DNA of 64,000 nucleotides from the NCBI GenBank assembly GCA_028023455.1, contig JAQFVV010011398.1:1-64000 (forward strand). Direction: 5' to 3'. A program made the position numbers and the translations under genes. Positions 23,074 to 36,096 of this stretch are shown here, piece by piece; the first letter of the stretch is position 1, and every line of letters starts with the position of its first letter. The notes under the pieces were generated by a model. The model ran no database searches, was not told the DNA's origin, and worked only from the letters and a program-made list of their open reading frames with translations. The stretch is from Epiperipatus broadwayi. Lineage: Eukaryota; Onychophora; Udeonychophora; Euonychophora; Peripatidae.

Positions 23074-23573
23074 NNNNNNNNNNNNNNNNNNNNNNNNNNN
23101 NNNNNNNNNNNNNNNNNNNNNNNNNNNNNNNNNNNNNNNNNNNNNNNNNNNNNNNNNNNNNNNNNNNNNNNNNNNNNNNNNNNNNNNNNNNNNNNNNNNN
23201 NNNNNNNNNNNNNNNNNNNNNNNNNNNNNNNNNNNNNNNNNNNNNNNNNNNNNNNNNNNNNNNNNNNNNNNNNNNNNNNNNNNNNNNNNNNNNNNNNNNN
23301 NNNNNNNNNNNNNNNNNNNNNNNNNNNNNNNNNNNNNNNNNNNNNNNNNNNNNNNNNNNNNNNNNNNNNNNNNNNNNNNNNNNNNNNNNNNNNNNNNNNN
23401 NNNNNNNNNNNNNNNNNNNNNNNNNNNNNNNNNNNNNNNNNNNNNNNNNNNNNNNNNNNNNNNNNNNNNNNNNNNNNNNNNNNNNNNNNNNNNNNNNNNN
23501 NNNNNNNNNNNNNNNNNNNNNNNNNNNNNNNNNNNNNNNNNNNNNNNNNNNNNNNNNNNNNNNNNNNNNNNNN
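23074..23573. other. Assembly gap, 500 N
   Basis: Exactly 500 unknown bases, a typical fixed placeholder length. Nothing can be said of its content. Confidence 0.99.
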
Positions 23574-24431
23574 AGCAGGAATCACTATATTTGGACTCAT
23601 AACTTCAAAATATATTACTCTAGGAAGGCATTAAATTCTGAAAGACAGTTTGATATTTATATAAACCATATTACACTTCATGATGTTGAAAAAATAAAAG
23701 CATAGATTCATTAAGAGTTATGTATTCTTTAAAGATATTATATGTTAATACTGTAAGTAACTGGAAGATTTATTGGGCAAAAATTCCAAATAACTTCTTT
23801 ATCATTCTTCTCATGGGGATAAAACAATAGTGCAATAATTAATAAATTTCAGATTTTTTTAATTTGAAAAAGTCATTTATTGTAATAGTACATAATTAAA
23901 AAAATTTTTGTGTAATCTAAAACTTCTGATTCCTTTTCACTGACATATTTTTTCTTTTCAATTTGTTTATTCGGCTTTGAGAAAAAGAGGGTGAGTGAGT
24001 GGGGAAAGCAAGAAAAAATAATATGGTCAATTGTGAGTTTTTATGGTTTATTTTCATTTTTCATAATTGTACATAAAATTGACTTACAATTTTATTATAA
24101 TATCAAACCTCTTTTTTATTTTTGGTTTTATTGTTTAACTATTTGTCAACCTATATCTTACTTATGTAAGGAATGCCAGATCTTAAAGTTATCAAATAGT
24201 TGTTGAAGTTGAAGCAATGTTTTAAAGAAACAATTTAAAATAAAAGTGATTGTATATGCCCAAGTACCTTAATACTAAAAAATAAACGTTGGATATTTAA
24301 TGTTAATTTATTTGAGTTTACAGAAAGCAGACTTTCAATTAAATAAGAGAAATTAATTAAATTATTGATAAGATATTACAATTTCTTATTTATATATATA
24401 TTAATTCTAATATTTTCACGGATAAAAGATG

Positions 24432-24555
24432 TCATATTATTATTACTATTTGCGGGATATTCCGTGTAGTGAAAAAGCTAAATGCTAACATTTCAGTACA
24501 ATATCAAGTACCTTCCTCAGAGCATCCTCTTTCTCAAATAGTAATAATAATATGA
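24432..24555 (-). repeat. Fold-back insertion with perfect 21-bp inverted arms
   Basis: Arm 24432-24452 (TCATATTATTATTACTATTTG without its last base fits the 20-letter limit: TCATATTATTATTACTATTT) is the exact reverse complement of 24535-24555. The right arm corresponds to sequence that copy 1 also has once (AAATAGTAATAATAATATGA, about 19412-19432), so the left arm is an added inverted copy of host flank. The 82 bp between the arms carry a hammerhead-like fold. Confidence 0.65.
24471..24533 (-). ncRNA. Hammerhead-like fold (family D)
   Basis: On the minus strand: outer stem I GAAAGA against TTTTTC, inner stem I GCT against AGC, core CTGAGGA (fits CUGANGA), stem II AG-g-TAC against GTACT with one bulged G, GAA, then stem III ATG-TTAG-CAT, and TT before AGC. 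One extra base at the cleavage junction and the bulge make activity doubtful. Confidence 0.4.
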
Positions 24556-25467
24556 TATATATATATATTGAGATACTTAAAAGAAAAGATTGTATCAATA
24601 AGTGAGATGATACATGCAAACTTCCTCTTATTTGGAAAGATTTTTTAAAAAACATTCTTAATTTAACATTTTTGCTATTGGTGGAACTTTAACGTTTTTT
24701 TTTAATCATGATTGTAGAGCCTCTACAACTGTCTTTCTACGTTTTATCACCCAGTGGATGACTTGTGTGATCAAGTCGAAATGTCGGTATATCAATATTT
24801 AAATTTTTTAACATGGATGAACCCACAAAATATGTCTTATATATGCAACCCGTAAACATCTTTGTATCAACATATATATATATACACAATTGAAATAAAA
24901 TATAATGTTGCTGTATGGAATTAGAGAAGATAAAAGATGTAACTAAGGAAATGCAGATTCACTATGCATCAGTAAAGATAGCAAATCTGGAAACTTATAC
25001 AAATCACACCGGCCTTATAATTTACTAAGTCATGGGCTGCAAGTGTTTGTACTGTCTTCTAATATCTTTAGCTCTGTATATAATTTTATTCTAACTTGCT
25101 GATGTAAATGTTACTTAAAATTTAGTATGGGATTTAATGGCATTTTTTGTCTACTTGTTTGATCACTTACATCATGCCTGAATTATAAACAGTGTTTTAT
25201 CATAGAACATTCTGTTCTTTTCTTAATACATCTTATTCACATTTCAATACGTTCGTATATTTGTACTTTTTACAATGTAGATATGTCTTGACCATTTCTA
25301 ATTTAATAACAAAGGAACTAACACATCTGCTATATTTTGTTTTAAGCTCATCTTTGAGTATGTCTATATCTCATAGAATTAATCATTTTGTTGAGAAATT
25401 TTGATTCCAATGAAATCTTTATATTTTTTTTATTAAATGTCATGTATACAGTACTTTTCAACACACA

Positions 25468-25470
<3 letters not shown>

Positions 25471-25519
<49 letters not shown>
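25471..25519. repeat. TA microsatellite, expanded in copy 2
   Basis: About 49 bp of pure TA, against a short interrupted CATATATATATACATA in copy 1 (near 20350). Confidence 0.9.
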
Positions 25520-25520
<1 letters not shown>

Positions 25521-25842
25521 CAGAAACTTCTTTATGTATACAGTATGCATATATAAATTAAAATTATAAACAAAATATAATAATAGTTATTAAAAATAAA
25601 TTCATGGAGTATATATATAAATATATATCATATGTGTTCATTGATTTTCATTCATTAGAAACATAAAATTAATAAAACAGATTTACTGTTTAGAATTGTT
25701 TTCTTGAGAAAATAGCAGGTATAAATATGAACTCTGAATAAATATATAAGCAAATTAGCTTGAATTGAAAGCAATATGTTTGATTTTAGCTGTCTTGTTA
25801 ACTAAATAGATATGTCACTGACAGAAGGTTGTTTTAGTTCCA

Positions 25843-26050
25843 AAGATCCTAGATGCAGTATTTTCAGATCCAAGGCTCCTCAGTGATGAAAATTCCAAGC
25901 TAAAAATCTATTCTGGGGACATTGGATAAGTAGTGCTATCATGCACTCAACTTCTAACATCCATTGATTCCTATGGCTTGCATTAAATGGTGCTGTTGTA
26001 TGGCAATGGTGGCTACTGTTTTAACTGATATAAAAAAATGGTAGTCCTAT
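25843..26050 (+). repeat. Family B repeat in copy 2, inactive hammerhead
   Basis: Counterpart of 20690-20890. Stem I (ATCCAA / TTGGAT and CTCCTCA / CTGGGGA) is well preserved, but the core is GTGATGA and GAAA is AAAA. Confidence 0.55.
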
Positions 26051-26929
26051 GAAAATAGTTAATATATGATCTTTAATTGTTGAAACTGTTACTTTATTTA
26101 TTTAGACATGAACAGGCAAGAATTTGTTTACAAATATAATAGTGATTTTACAGAGTCCATTATTTTAAAGATCTATAAGTATGTAATGTAAATTAAAAAT
26201 AAAATTGCAATTTCTATTTCCATTACCAATCTTGTAGACCTAATTGCTGTAAAAAGTCATTGAAGAACATCCTTTTAAGTCTGGCTGATTAAATTTAACA
26301 TTTGAGATGAGTATTAAAAATGTTGTCTTTAAAATTATTTAGAAAAATTTCATGAGGCAGAAATAACACATTTGTCAACCATGGGTACAACCCCTAAATA
26401 AAATTATTTTAAAGTGATTTAGAAATTGTTTTTCTGATAACTGGCCATAAGCCAATCTATTATACTATTCAAAATTGGTCAGGAAATGAATATCTAGCTA
26501 TTATTTTCTACATAAGAGAAGGAAAAACTTTCAAATTCTCACTAATAGCATATGTAATGACTATAGCCTTCGGTTTTCACAATTTTTCTTGGAGAGACAA
26601 TTGCCCTGCAGTAGATTATGTAATGTAAAAAGCTTAATAATTGGTTTCTAATTTCATTACATTTATGTCATCAATAAATGCCAAATAATAGGTTATGTGA
26701 TATCCTATTGGCTTATTACAAGAGTGCTCTTTATTTAATTAAAATGATAAATGTTGAAAAACATGTATCAATTATAAAGTCACAAATCTGAAAAAAAAGT
26801 ATGCAAATAAAGCAAAATAAATTTAAGTATAATAAAAAGTTTATAGAATAAAATATACAAAATACTAAAATATTTGGGTTTTATTATAGCAAATGACTTG
26901 ATAGCTTCTTAATTATTTATTATTTAGGA

Positions 26930-27803
26930 CAGTGGTGCCCAACCTTTAACTTGACGCGAGCCAGTTGAGAATTTAAAAAAATTTGGGGAGCCACAATTAT
27001 ATATTACATTTTTCATATTACATTTATAAACATGGTACTTGGGTACTAAACCTGCAATGTAGGGAGATAGGTGGGGGGGGGGATGGCCTATTCACATTGG
27101 TATCAATCCGCCGTTTCTAATGTGGCCAAAATAACGTGTACACGGATCTTTCTCGATGAAAACATCAATATATACAGCAAAATATATATGTGTACACGAA
27201 TCTATCTCGATAAAAACAACTATTTACAGCACTAAACATCAATATATATATACAGCAAAATATATACGTGTACACGGATAAAAACAACTGTTTACAGCAC
27301 TAAACATCGATATATACAGCAAAATATATACGTGTACATGGATCTATCTCGATAAAAACTATTTCCAGCACTAAACACAATATATATATATACAGCACCA
27401 AACCAAACGTCTACAAGGATCTTTCTCGATAAAAACAACAATATATACAAGAGCACTAAACACAATATATATATAGCACCAAACCAAACGTGTACAGCAA
27501 AAAAAAAAAAAATGGTGTAATATGTTAAAAAGAAAAAAAAATGTAAATACATTTTATTTATTAAAAATTTGGTAACATACATATAAATTACAATTACAGG
27601 AAAAATATATTTTATTTAATGTGAAACCTGACACTGCATATCGTTATTGTTTGTATTGTAAAAATGTTTATTTTTTAGTGTGTGCATGTGCCATCAAGGA
27701 ACATAAAATATTTTATCAATTTTTTTGAAGAGTGCAATTCGAGCCACATTAAACAGTTACGCGAGCCACATGTGACTCGCGAGCTACGGATTGGGCATCC
27801 CTG
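26930..27803. mobile_element. Non-autonomous hAT element, 874 bp
   Basis: Ends are CAGTGGTGCCCAACC and, inverted, GGATTGGGCATCCCTG, imperfect terminal inverted repeats of hAT type. The flanks are a perfect 8-bp target duplication ATTTAGGA at 26922-26929 and 27804-27811, the hAT hallmark. Subterminal GCGAGCCA words recur at both ends (near 26947 and 27761). There is no transposase; the interior is mostly a minisatellite. It must have been mobilised by a hAT transposase encoded elsewhere. Confidence 0.88.
27135..27499. repeat. Minisatellite inside the hAT element
   Basis: About six degenerate units combining CGTGTACACGGATC, TCTCGATAAAAACAAC, CAGCACTAAACA and ATATATACAGCA in varied order and length (roughly 55-80 bp). 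An open frame on the opposite strand across it is a by-product of the repeat. Confidence 0.75.
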
Positions 27804-27811
27804 ATTTAGGA

Positions 27812-30800
27812 TATAGCTTTTTTCATGAAAAGCTTTCTTACAACACATAATTTGATATTGAGAGATTATAGAGTGTAAATATTTTTTTAAAAGTTTTGTT
27901 TAATAAAAACATTTTTGGCTGTTATATTTATAGGTAATATTAAAACATCACATATTGTGGAAAACATTTTTGCTCCTGTTAGAGTTAATCTTAATAGAAT
28001 TTTTGGGGTCACAATAATATTTAAAAATTGTATTTAAAATTACCTTTTACATGTAAATTTCTAGTGCAATCTTGATTCAATTTTTTTTACCCTTTTTGGA
28101 ACAAGGCAGAAAGGAATAAAAAATTAGGCCTAACTTAAAAAAGTATAATAAGGAATTGAGAACCCTAGGAACTTTTTTTCTTACATCTGGAAACTATAGA
28201 ATGGTGTGAAGAAAGTTGATGTTAATAATTAGTTGCCAATTAGTTTTATTTTCAAGTTGTTTTTTTATCAATAAAAAAATAAATATAATTTTTGCAGTAT
28301 GGGCTTGTTTATGAATTTATTTAATTTATCTTATTATATAATTTTGTAAGTTTTTTCACAAACTTTAAATTTCTATATTAATTTATAAAAAATATTTAAA
28401 TAAATATATATTTTTAAAGCATGTGGTTAATCACTGAATCAATATATGCAAATTATAATTAAAATTCCAATGTTTTGATTATTTATTTATCAAAAATAAT
28501 AACTTTATCAACATGAATAAGTTATAAATACATACAAAATAAATATATACTAATACATATGTGATGTCTACATTCATATATAAATTAATACATACATTCT
28601 AATAAACTATCTCACCCTCTTTTTATAACAGTATACAATGAGACATGGTATCTATTATGATTTGTTGCAAGCTATCTTAGCATGTCTTTCATGTAACAAG
28701 TAGCAGCCCATGCTTTGTTTATGCATTTTGTTATAATACAATGCATATTGTGTACTGCGTTGTCATTTGATGTGCAGCATTTTTAACACACACAAACATA
28801 TATAACACAGATGCTTTTTTATGCATATGCAAATTAACTTTATAGTACAAATAAAATTTTAGAATAAATAATGAAATTATTAATAAAAAAATTCAGAGTC
28901 CTTTATATATATATATTGTGTGTGTAATTTCGTTCACGAAAAAAAAAAAAAATCTTATAATTTATCATAATTGTTTTAAACAATAAAATAGCAAACTTGT
29001 TGTAGATATTCTTTTTTCCATAGTTTTTTTACTTCTATAGAAACATAATGTAGCTATTTTTTTTCAATATTTTTTTTCTTTCATAGAAACATAATATAGT
29101 CTCATTATCAGTAGACAGCTTCTTTAGTTGTGTTGACATTTTTATGTCAGCATTGATTTTGAGATCCTACTTATATTTGAATGGCTTTGGAGTTATCGAT
29201 TTTAACTCAACTAAACTTGTAGAAAATTTACATTTTCAGAATGTTTACAGAAATATTTTAACTTATTTTTTCTTTTATGGTTAAATTATTAACATATTCT
29301 ATTACTTAAAAATACTTTATGATTACTTTTAAATATTATAGCACTTGTAGTTTTATGCAAAGAATTCATTTTCTTAAAGATAATACTATTCAATATGAAA
29401 GTTTGGGGGAAGGAAATGAGGAAAAAAAATCTGTGTTTTTTTAATGTAGTTAATAAACAATGTCATATAAGAATGTTAGATTTAGTGAGGACACGCCAAA
29501 ATAAAAATTTCTGCTGCCATATTATTAATTTACAAATTTTAATGTTTTTATTGTTTGTTTATATTTTCGGAATAGTATATAATTGAATATGCTATATTAA
29601 TTCAGATACATTCCAGTTTCATTGAAAATATAAAATTAATTGAAAATGATTAAAATTAAATTTTTTATATTATACCTTAAGCCAGAAACTAGTCTGGGAT
29701 ATTGAATGAGTAGGCACTAGATAGGGATTTTATGCATAAGCCTCATGGCATCCATTCATTACTCTGGTTGGCACTACTGTATGGAGAGGTTTGCCTTGGT
29801 TTTTTATATTATACTGGTTTCCTTCAATCTATATTCTGTAGAATCATTCTTATAAGTATTTATTTACACAGTTTTCTTCTTCTTTTATTTTATTTTACTT
29901 ATTATTAAATTAATTTTAAAAAATCAATATATTTTCATCAGTTTGTTTGTAGATATAATGACAATAATTACATGTGTTAATTTAAATGTCATATTTTAAA
30001 AATAGAAAATATATTTTTAATTTAAAATTTTTAAATATGAAAGTAATTATTTTACTCTAAATTTAATTGAACTTGCAAATGACACTCTATCATTTTTTAA
30101 AACATAATACATTTATATAGTTATCAATAAAAAATTCCAGAAATACAAAACAGTAACAATACCCTTACTTTTTAATAAAAATAAAAAAGAAATAAAAAAT
30201 GGTTAAGATCACATAGAATATCCAAAAACTCTTCCTGTTGATTGTGAATCACAAACTGTTTTGCAACAAATTGTAAAAATTTAAGATACTTTCAGGAATT
30301 CCCAATTACTTTCATTTTTTTAAAGAGAACAAATTAAAAAACAGCATTAGTACCAAACCAATATGATTTTTTTTTCCAATCTTGGTGAAAAGCTGGTCTT
30401 AGTGAAGTGTTAGCAATAACATGTTTTAGTTTTGTAGTTTAATAACATTTGAAGTTCTTTATTCATTTTACCATTTGTGAATTTCACCATATTCATCATA
30501 TTTGGAGAACTATTTTATTTCATAGCTAAGCTAAAACAAAAGATTCTTTAATCTTTTTTATTATACTTTCTATTAATATATATTTGTTTCATTTAAAAAT
30601 TACTCAGAAAAATTTTTAAAATGACTGAAAACTTCATTTACAAATTTAAACAAGAATTATTTTTCCATTAAAAATAACCTCAAGTGTTTTTAAATTTTAT
30701 ATTATTTAGATATTTTTATAATTTTAAGTTAACAAAAGTTATTTTTTTAAAAAAAGTATGTTTCATTTTTGCAACCATCCCATTTCAGCATGTGAGGTAA

Positions 30801-31380
30801 TTGCTTCACCTATTATTGAAACAGCCCTTACTTTTTTTAGTCTGCTCCAATGACTGCAGAATGTTCTGAAAGATCTTTTACCTAAACTAAAGATAATAAA
30901 AAATATTTTAAGAAGTTCTATTAAATAATTGGGCTATGAGATACAGTATTATGAATTGAAAATAGAATCATTCAGTTTCTTGATATAGCAATTATTTTAA
31001 CTGTATTTGCTGATGACAAATATAAAATTGTATTTGTCCTTCTTATTAATCAATATATTGTGAGAGAATGCAAACAACTTGTGTTACAAGTATAAAGTTC
31101 TAATTAATGCCACTGTAGTAATCATATTTACAAATTTCTTATCCTATAAAATTATTGATATAATATAAAATCTTTTATTTCATAACTTCTTTTTAAAAAT
31201 TTGTTATGTTGACTTAATTTTCACAAAATTTAGCCTATATTATAGTTATTATATATTATTAATTTATTATTTTTTAAGGCCATATTCTATAGGTATTAAT
31301 AATAATCCATCATATAAAAACTTTTCTTCCACATCTTTTATAAATTTGTTTTATACAGTACTGTATATTAATTTAATCAA
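27812..31380. other. AT-rich intergenic DNA
   Basis: No gene recognised. Contains a family B fragment (29683-29810), a TATATATATATTGTGTGTGT run near 28906 and many homopolymer tracts. The short open frame at 29395-29586 has no family signature. Confidence 0.6.
29683..29810 (+). repeat. Family B repeat fragment
   Basis: Starts inside the hammerhead at GCCAGAAACTAGTCTGGGAT and continues through the family tail ATGAGTAGGCACTAGAT and GTTTGCCTTG. The CTGATGA half is missing, so the copy is truncated close to the ribozyme. Confidence 0.6.
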
Positions 31381-32300
31381 GGCATAATTATCCCGATAGA
31401 GAGCGCCACTCAAGAATCACAGTTGGGTGGAGAAATGCGACAATTTTATTTAACGTTATTATTGCTCTTACCGTGTTTTTAAAAAGTGTAACTATGGTAA
31501 GATTCTCTTAAACTTGTACATATATTTAATGCCCATCATATTATTAATTGGATCTATTTAGGATAATTTAATTATGTGAGCTAACCTTATTGCTTTTATT
31601 GATAAATATGTATTAAAATTGTAAGACTAAACAAAATTTATATAAATTTAATAATTCTTACTACATAGCTAGTCTTTTAATGTAAATATTTGTTTCATTA
31701 AGGTATACTGTTATATTTTAAACTTATGTGACGCTAATTAAGATGTAGCAACTTATTATCTAAATACGATCGCTAAATGTCAGATTAATGCTTCGAACCT
31801 TAGTAATCACGTGGTGTTCAACGTCTGCAGCGATTGGTTTTTAACGTTTTAAAAATTTGAAAGATAATTAATTGATTTGAGAAAAGAAATAAAGGTTAAA
31901 CTGAAGATAATTTTTAGAAGTGTGAAACGAAGAAGAAAAAATAAAAATAGTTGTTTTTCTGATTTTAAATTAGAAATTGCTATGTCTAGACTCGTCAAAC
32001 ACACTGGAATCGGGGCTTCAAAAGAAGGAATCTGAACGAATCTGAAATCGATAAAAGACCATCTGAGCGTAATTTAGTACAAATATTTAATACCTTAAGC
32101 TTAAGTAATAATTCATTAAGTGTAAATTTTAACGGTACATATTGGCTATACTAAACTTAATATAATTCAATAAATCTCAATTACGTTTGTTGGTCTGCTT
32201 TTACAGAATAAAATCAAAATAATAGATTAATATAAGCATTATTGTATACAATAAATACATTTACGCCGTATTTCAATAAAAATAGACAATATTAAGTATT
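31381..32300. other. Mixed-composition region, unassigned
   Basis: Short less AT-rich patches (31395-31440 with GAGAGCGCCACTC; 31765-31840 with CACGTG and CTGCAGCG; 31985-32070) stand out from the AT-rich background. They resemble remnants of promoter or exon DNA, but no frame or motif allows an assignment. Confidence 0.3.
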
Positions 32301-32305
32301 TTCGA

Positions 32306-32358
32306 GTAGACTGCTGCCTTACAAGCAGTTGTCCCGGTTGAGCGGGTTCGCTTCCCGG
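32306..32358 (+). tRNA. tRNA-like 3' half, probably SINE or pseudogene
   Basis: An anticodon-arm-like hairpin GCTGC-CTTACAA-GCAGT (one G-T pair) has a 7-base loop whose anticodon would be TAC. A T-arm CGGG-TTCGCTT-CCCG follows, with the B-box-like GGTTCG. The variable region of about 12 bases is too long for a normal tRNA-Val, no acceptor stem or D-arm is visible, and A-rich runs follow. This points to a retroposed tRNA-derived fragment rather than a working gene. Confidence 0.35.
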
Positions 32359-32460
32359 CCGATGCTATGACACATGAAAAAAGAAAAAAAAACAAGCATT
32401 AAAAAAAAAAAAAGGAATCGTTGTTTCCTCGCTTACAATCCCCAGTAAATACTTGACCAT

Positions 32461-35400
32461 GTATTATTCCTTCAGCCCGCTGAAGGTAATATTTACCATA
32501 AAATATATATGAATAAGGTATGGATATAATAAACACCTATTAATACCTAATAATTTTTTATTTTTTGAGATTAGCAAATATTTTCTCTTTACAATTTTTT
32601 TTTTGTCTTTATATAAGTGTTGGGTCGATAAAATTACAGATGATATTTTTTCAATGTTCAAGATCTTCATGACATTTTACGAATTGCTGAAAGCATGATA
32701 GGACATTTTTTGGATGTTTAATAGGAGCATGTGATATTTTTTGAGTATTTGAGACCTTTTTTCTTTTTAAATAGTATTGTATTGCATTTATATATAATGC
32801 TGTTTATTAACACATTTTGTTAATTGGTGTATATATAACAAATGTGGATTGTTGAAATATATTATTAAAAAGAGGTGTAAATTACATTTTGAGAATTAAC
32901 AATGGCAACAGATATTATCTTGGCAATGTCACATTAACTATAATTCATCTATTGTTACTTTATCATTTTATTTATGTCCTCATGCACAAGACCATATTAT
33001 ATATTTTTACCTATAAAATAGTAATGAATTATTATCACTGATATATTAATTTTATTTTGAAAATAACTGCATATTAATTTATTAAAAATAAAAGTTTCTT
33101 CATTAAATCTTAATTCCCACCAAAATAATAATCAAGTTTTAATAGTGGCGGAAATCCTTTCTCTTAATTTTGCCCCCTAAATGAGCTGCCCAGGGCACTA
33201 TTTTTCATAAATTATATATTCTATTTGAAATAAGTTTTTATCTTAATTTTCTGATTTAAATAGGTTACTAATCATGAACTTACATTGTTCTGTCAAAGGA
33301 TATGTCTTTTTTTTTGTCATGAGGTTATATTTGATTTTTTTTCCCCAGTAAATACATAGTAAGAAAATCCATATTTTTTTTTACGTATATTTCTTTAGTT
33401 ATACCTCAAGAATGATATCTAATTGAGCAGAGATATTATTTTTATATATTTTTTAATATGAAGATTGATTTGTAATTATTGCTTAAAAAGCTGCATTTGA
33501 AGTAAAATTACAATACAGGATGAGAAAAAGTCAAAAGTCAATATTTAATATAAAAATAAATTAATCACAGCATGATTAATAATGTAATATCTCTATTGAA
33601 TTTTCATTTGCTATCCTTAATGTAATGACTATAAGATTGCTTTCCATATTGGATGATTCAGAAAGGAATAGGTTACTACTGATCCTTGTAATAAAGTTAG
33701 CTAATCAAAAAAAAAATCTTTCTACTGTATTTATAATTTACCTAAATGTTTTTAATCTATTTTTATATTGAATATAAAAGTAAAATAAACTGTTTGATAT
33801 AGAAATTGATCACTCAGAAGAAATAATGCAAGTGAATAAAACTAGCAGACTGAATAGGAAAAATATATTATTTAATTTCAAAAAGAATATATGTCAATGA
33901 GGGACAATCATAGTTATCATATTCATTATGTTGTGAGATCATCTTCATTCAAGAAATGTATCTTCATGACTTTCTAAGAATGTACGTTTGACCAATCTGA
34001 ATTCAATAGTATTATGGAATATTCAAAGTTATACTTGCAGATATCATCTGATATGTTATTGTCTATGCTTGATGGGTGAGAGATTTAGAGATTCTGTTGA
34101 ATGAAAAAGTATTTAGATTTCTTTTGTTCATTTCAACCTAAAATATCTTTTAGCCAAACAACATTCTAGATATTGTCTGTAAATATATGACTCAAAATTA
34201 TTCCAGTTCTTAGTCATCATTTTAAGTATTATCATCAAAAAGATGTTTCCCTTAATTCTCATATATACACACCATTCTCAAAAAATAACATTATGTCACT
34301 TTCTTTTAACTATTATTCTTATTATCTCTTTTTCACAGTTATACAAAAAGCTAATAAGATGGTAAAATAGTATGATTTTCAAAATAATTGAACTATATCG
34401 ATGGTAATTATTTTTATTTATGGAGCCTTTGAAAAAATTTTAATTTATGGCAATCTTTGCTTCTCATTTGTGGACCTCATCCAGAAATTTGGACTCCAGT
34501 AGTTATTGTAGATATTTCCATTATTTTTTGTTTAGTTAGTTATAAGTTAAATTTTAATATATAGTTTACCCATCAAAATTGCTAAATGAGTATCTTAGTT
34601 TTTTTTAACTTTTCTTTTAACATTAAAGTGGTTAGATTATCCAATACTTTTTCTCTAATTATTGCTGTGTGTCAAGGCTCTCTTTTTTTTTCTCTCTTTG
34701 TTGTTGCCAGAGCAATTCATAATTTTGCTATAACACAGTCCAACTTTTCTTTTAAGCACCATCATTTTATTTTCAATGTGACATTACTGAAAAAAAAAAA
34801 AAAACTTTATCAAATTTAATTTTTGATACATTTCTACTCCAAAATCATTTAAAGAATTTGTATTGGATATGTTTTTTTCCAGGAATCTCTCTTGGCATGA
34901 TTATATCTCTTCTATTGTCACAATGGGTTCCCACTTTTTTTTAAAGAAAGAAGTTATTAGAAGTCTCAAATTCAATCTTCAAGTAAATATTGTTCTAACA
35001 TTTGACTTAGATGGTTTAACTAATCAAAAATTCATTTTTTGTGTGTGTGTTCAACTTTTTTTCATTATCATCAGTTTTTGAACTTTGACATTTCTATATA
35101 TGCTGAAAAGTACACTGTTCTTTTGAAATTACTTGCTAATATCTTCTGCTTTTAATGCTTAAACCTTCTATCTGACTTTTTCTCATCATTTTCATAATGT
35201 TCATCTGCATACTTATTACATTTCCAATCTTTATGCAACTTTCTTCTTCTTTATATTAGTAATAGTTTTTTTATCTTCTTTATTGGATTTGCTTTAACAT
35301 TTTTTTATCATTTTTGTTTAGTATTAATCACGAATTTTTAAGTTATATATTCATCATTTTTAGTTGACACAAGAAAAATAACAAAACCTGTTGGAAGAAT

Positions 35401-36096
35401 GATAATATTTGGCCATACTTTATCTAAATAAAATTTTTTGGCTGGATTACTACTGAAAAAAAGAAAAGTAAAAATATAGATTATATATTAGTTTAATACT
35501 ATTTTATCATTAGCATGGTCATAATATGTGTCAGATGACCACCTAATGTAATTTTAGTTTCCGTAAAAGAATACATTGTAGAAAAACAGTGCAATATTTT
35601 CAGATAACAGTGTAACCAGAGATGGTCTCAAGAATTACTGGTATTCAGTTTTGTCAGTGCATGCCACCGTTGTTGCAGTTTTGTCACTATGCAACTATGG
35701 TGACAGAATCATGTAAAATTAAACCTACTATTTAATTCATAATAGAGGTATCCAGTGTGATTGATCATTTGGGGTTTTACTGGAGTATGATGGAATTCCC
35801 AACCCCCTACTTGATTTCACTAGTTACGTAGGCAGTAATTACACTGGCTTTACTATTACTTTTGTCCCAGAATGATTATTTTAGATAAAACATATTATGA
35901 AAAAAACTTTAGTACACAGCAGTTGAAAGCAGTCAGTCATTATTGAGAGGAGAAAATGACTGCTGAAAGTAAAACAATGCTTTCTTGAAAGGGAGAAAAG
36001 ATAATGTTAATGAAGTTAGTTTTAGTAAATTACTGTTAAAGTTCAGATGAGTAAACAATATATTTGAAGAATAGTGAGCTATATAATTCTTAGCTT
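32461..36096. other. AT-rich intergenic DNA
   Basis: No gene, RNA or complete element recognised. Open frames at 34586-34819 and 34863-35081 are Phe/Ser/Leu-rich low-complexity frames without domain signature. Confidence 0.6.

Larger units (their letters stand above)
23574..26522 (+). repeat. Large direct repeat, copy 2 (right of gap)
   Basis: Matches copy 1 from its first base after the gap. Differences include a 124-bp fold-back (24432-24555), a longer TA run (25471-25519), loss of a few bases and the absence of the LINE insertion. Confidence 0.9.

Noticed and set aside
23049-23600. Open frame across the gap
   Set aside because: It consists of unknown residues from the N run.
27292-27582. 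Hydrophobic minus-strand frame in the hAT element
   Set aside because: Arises from the AT-rich minisatellite units; no transposase motif.
34586-35081. Two adjacent plus-strand open frames
   Set aside because: Phe/Ser/Leu-rich frames expected from T-rich DNA; no domain, splice or start evidence.
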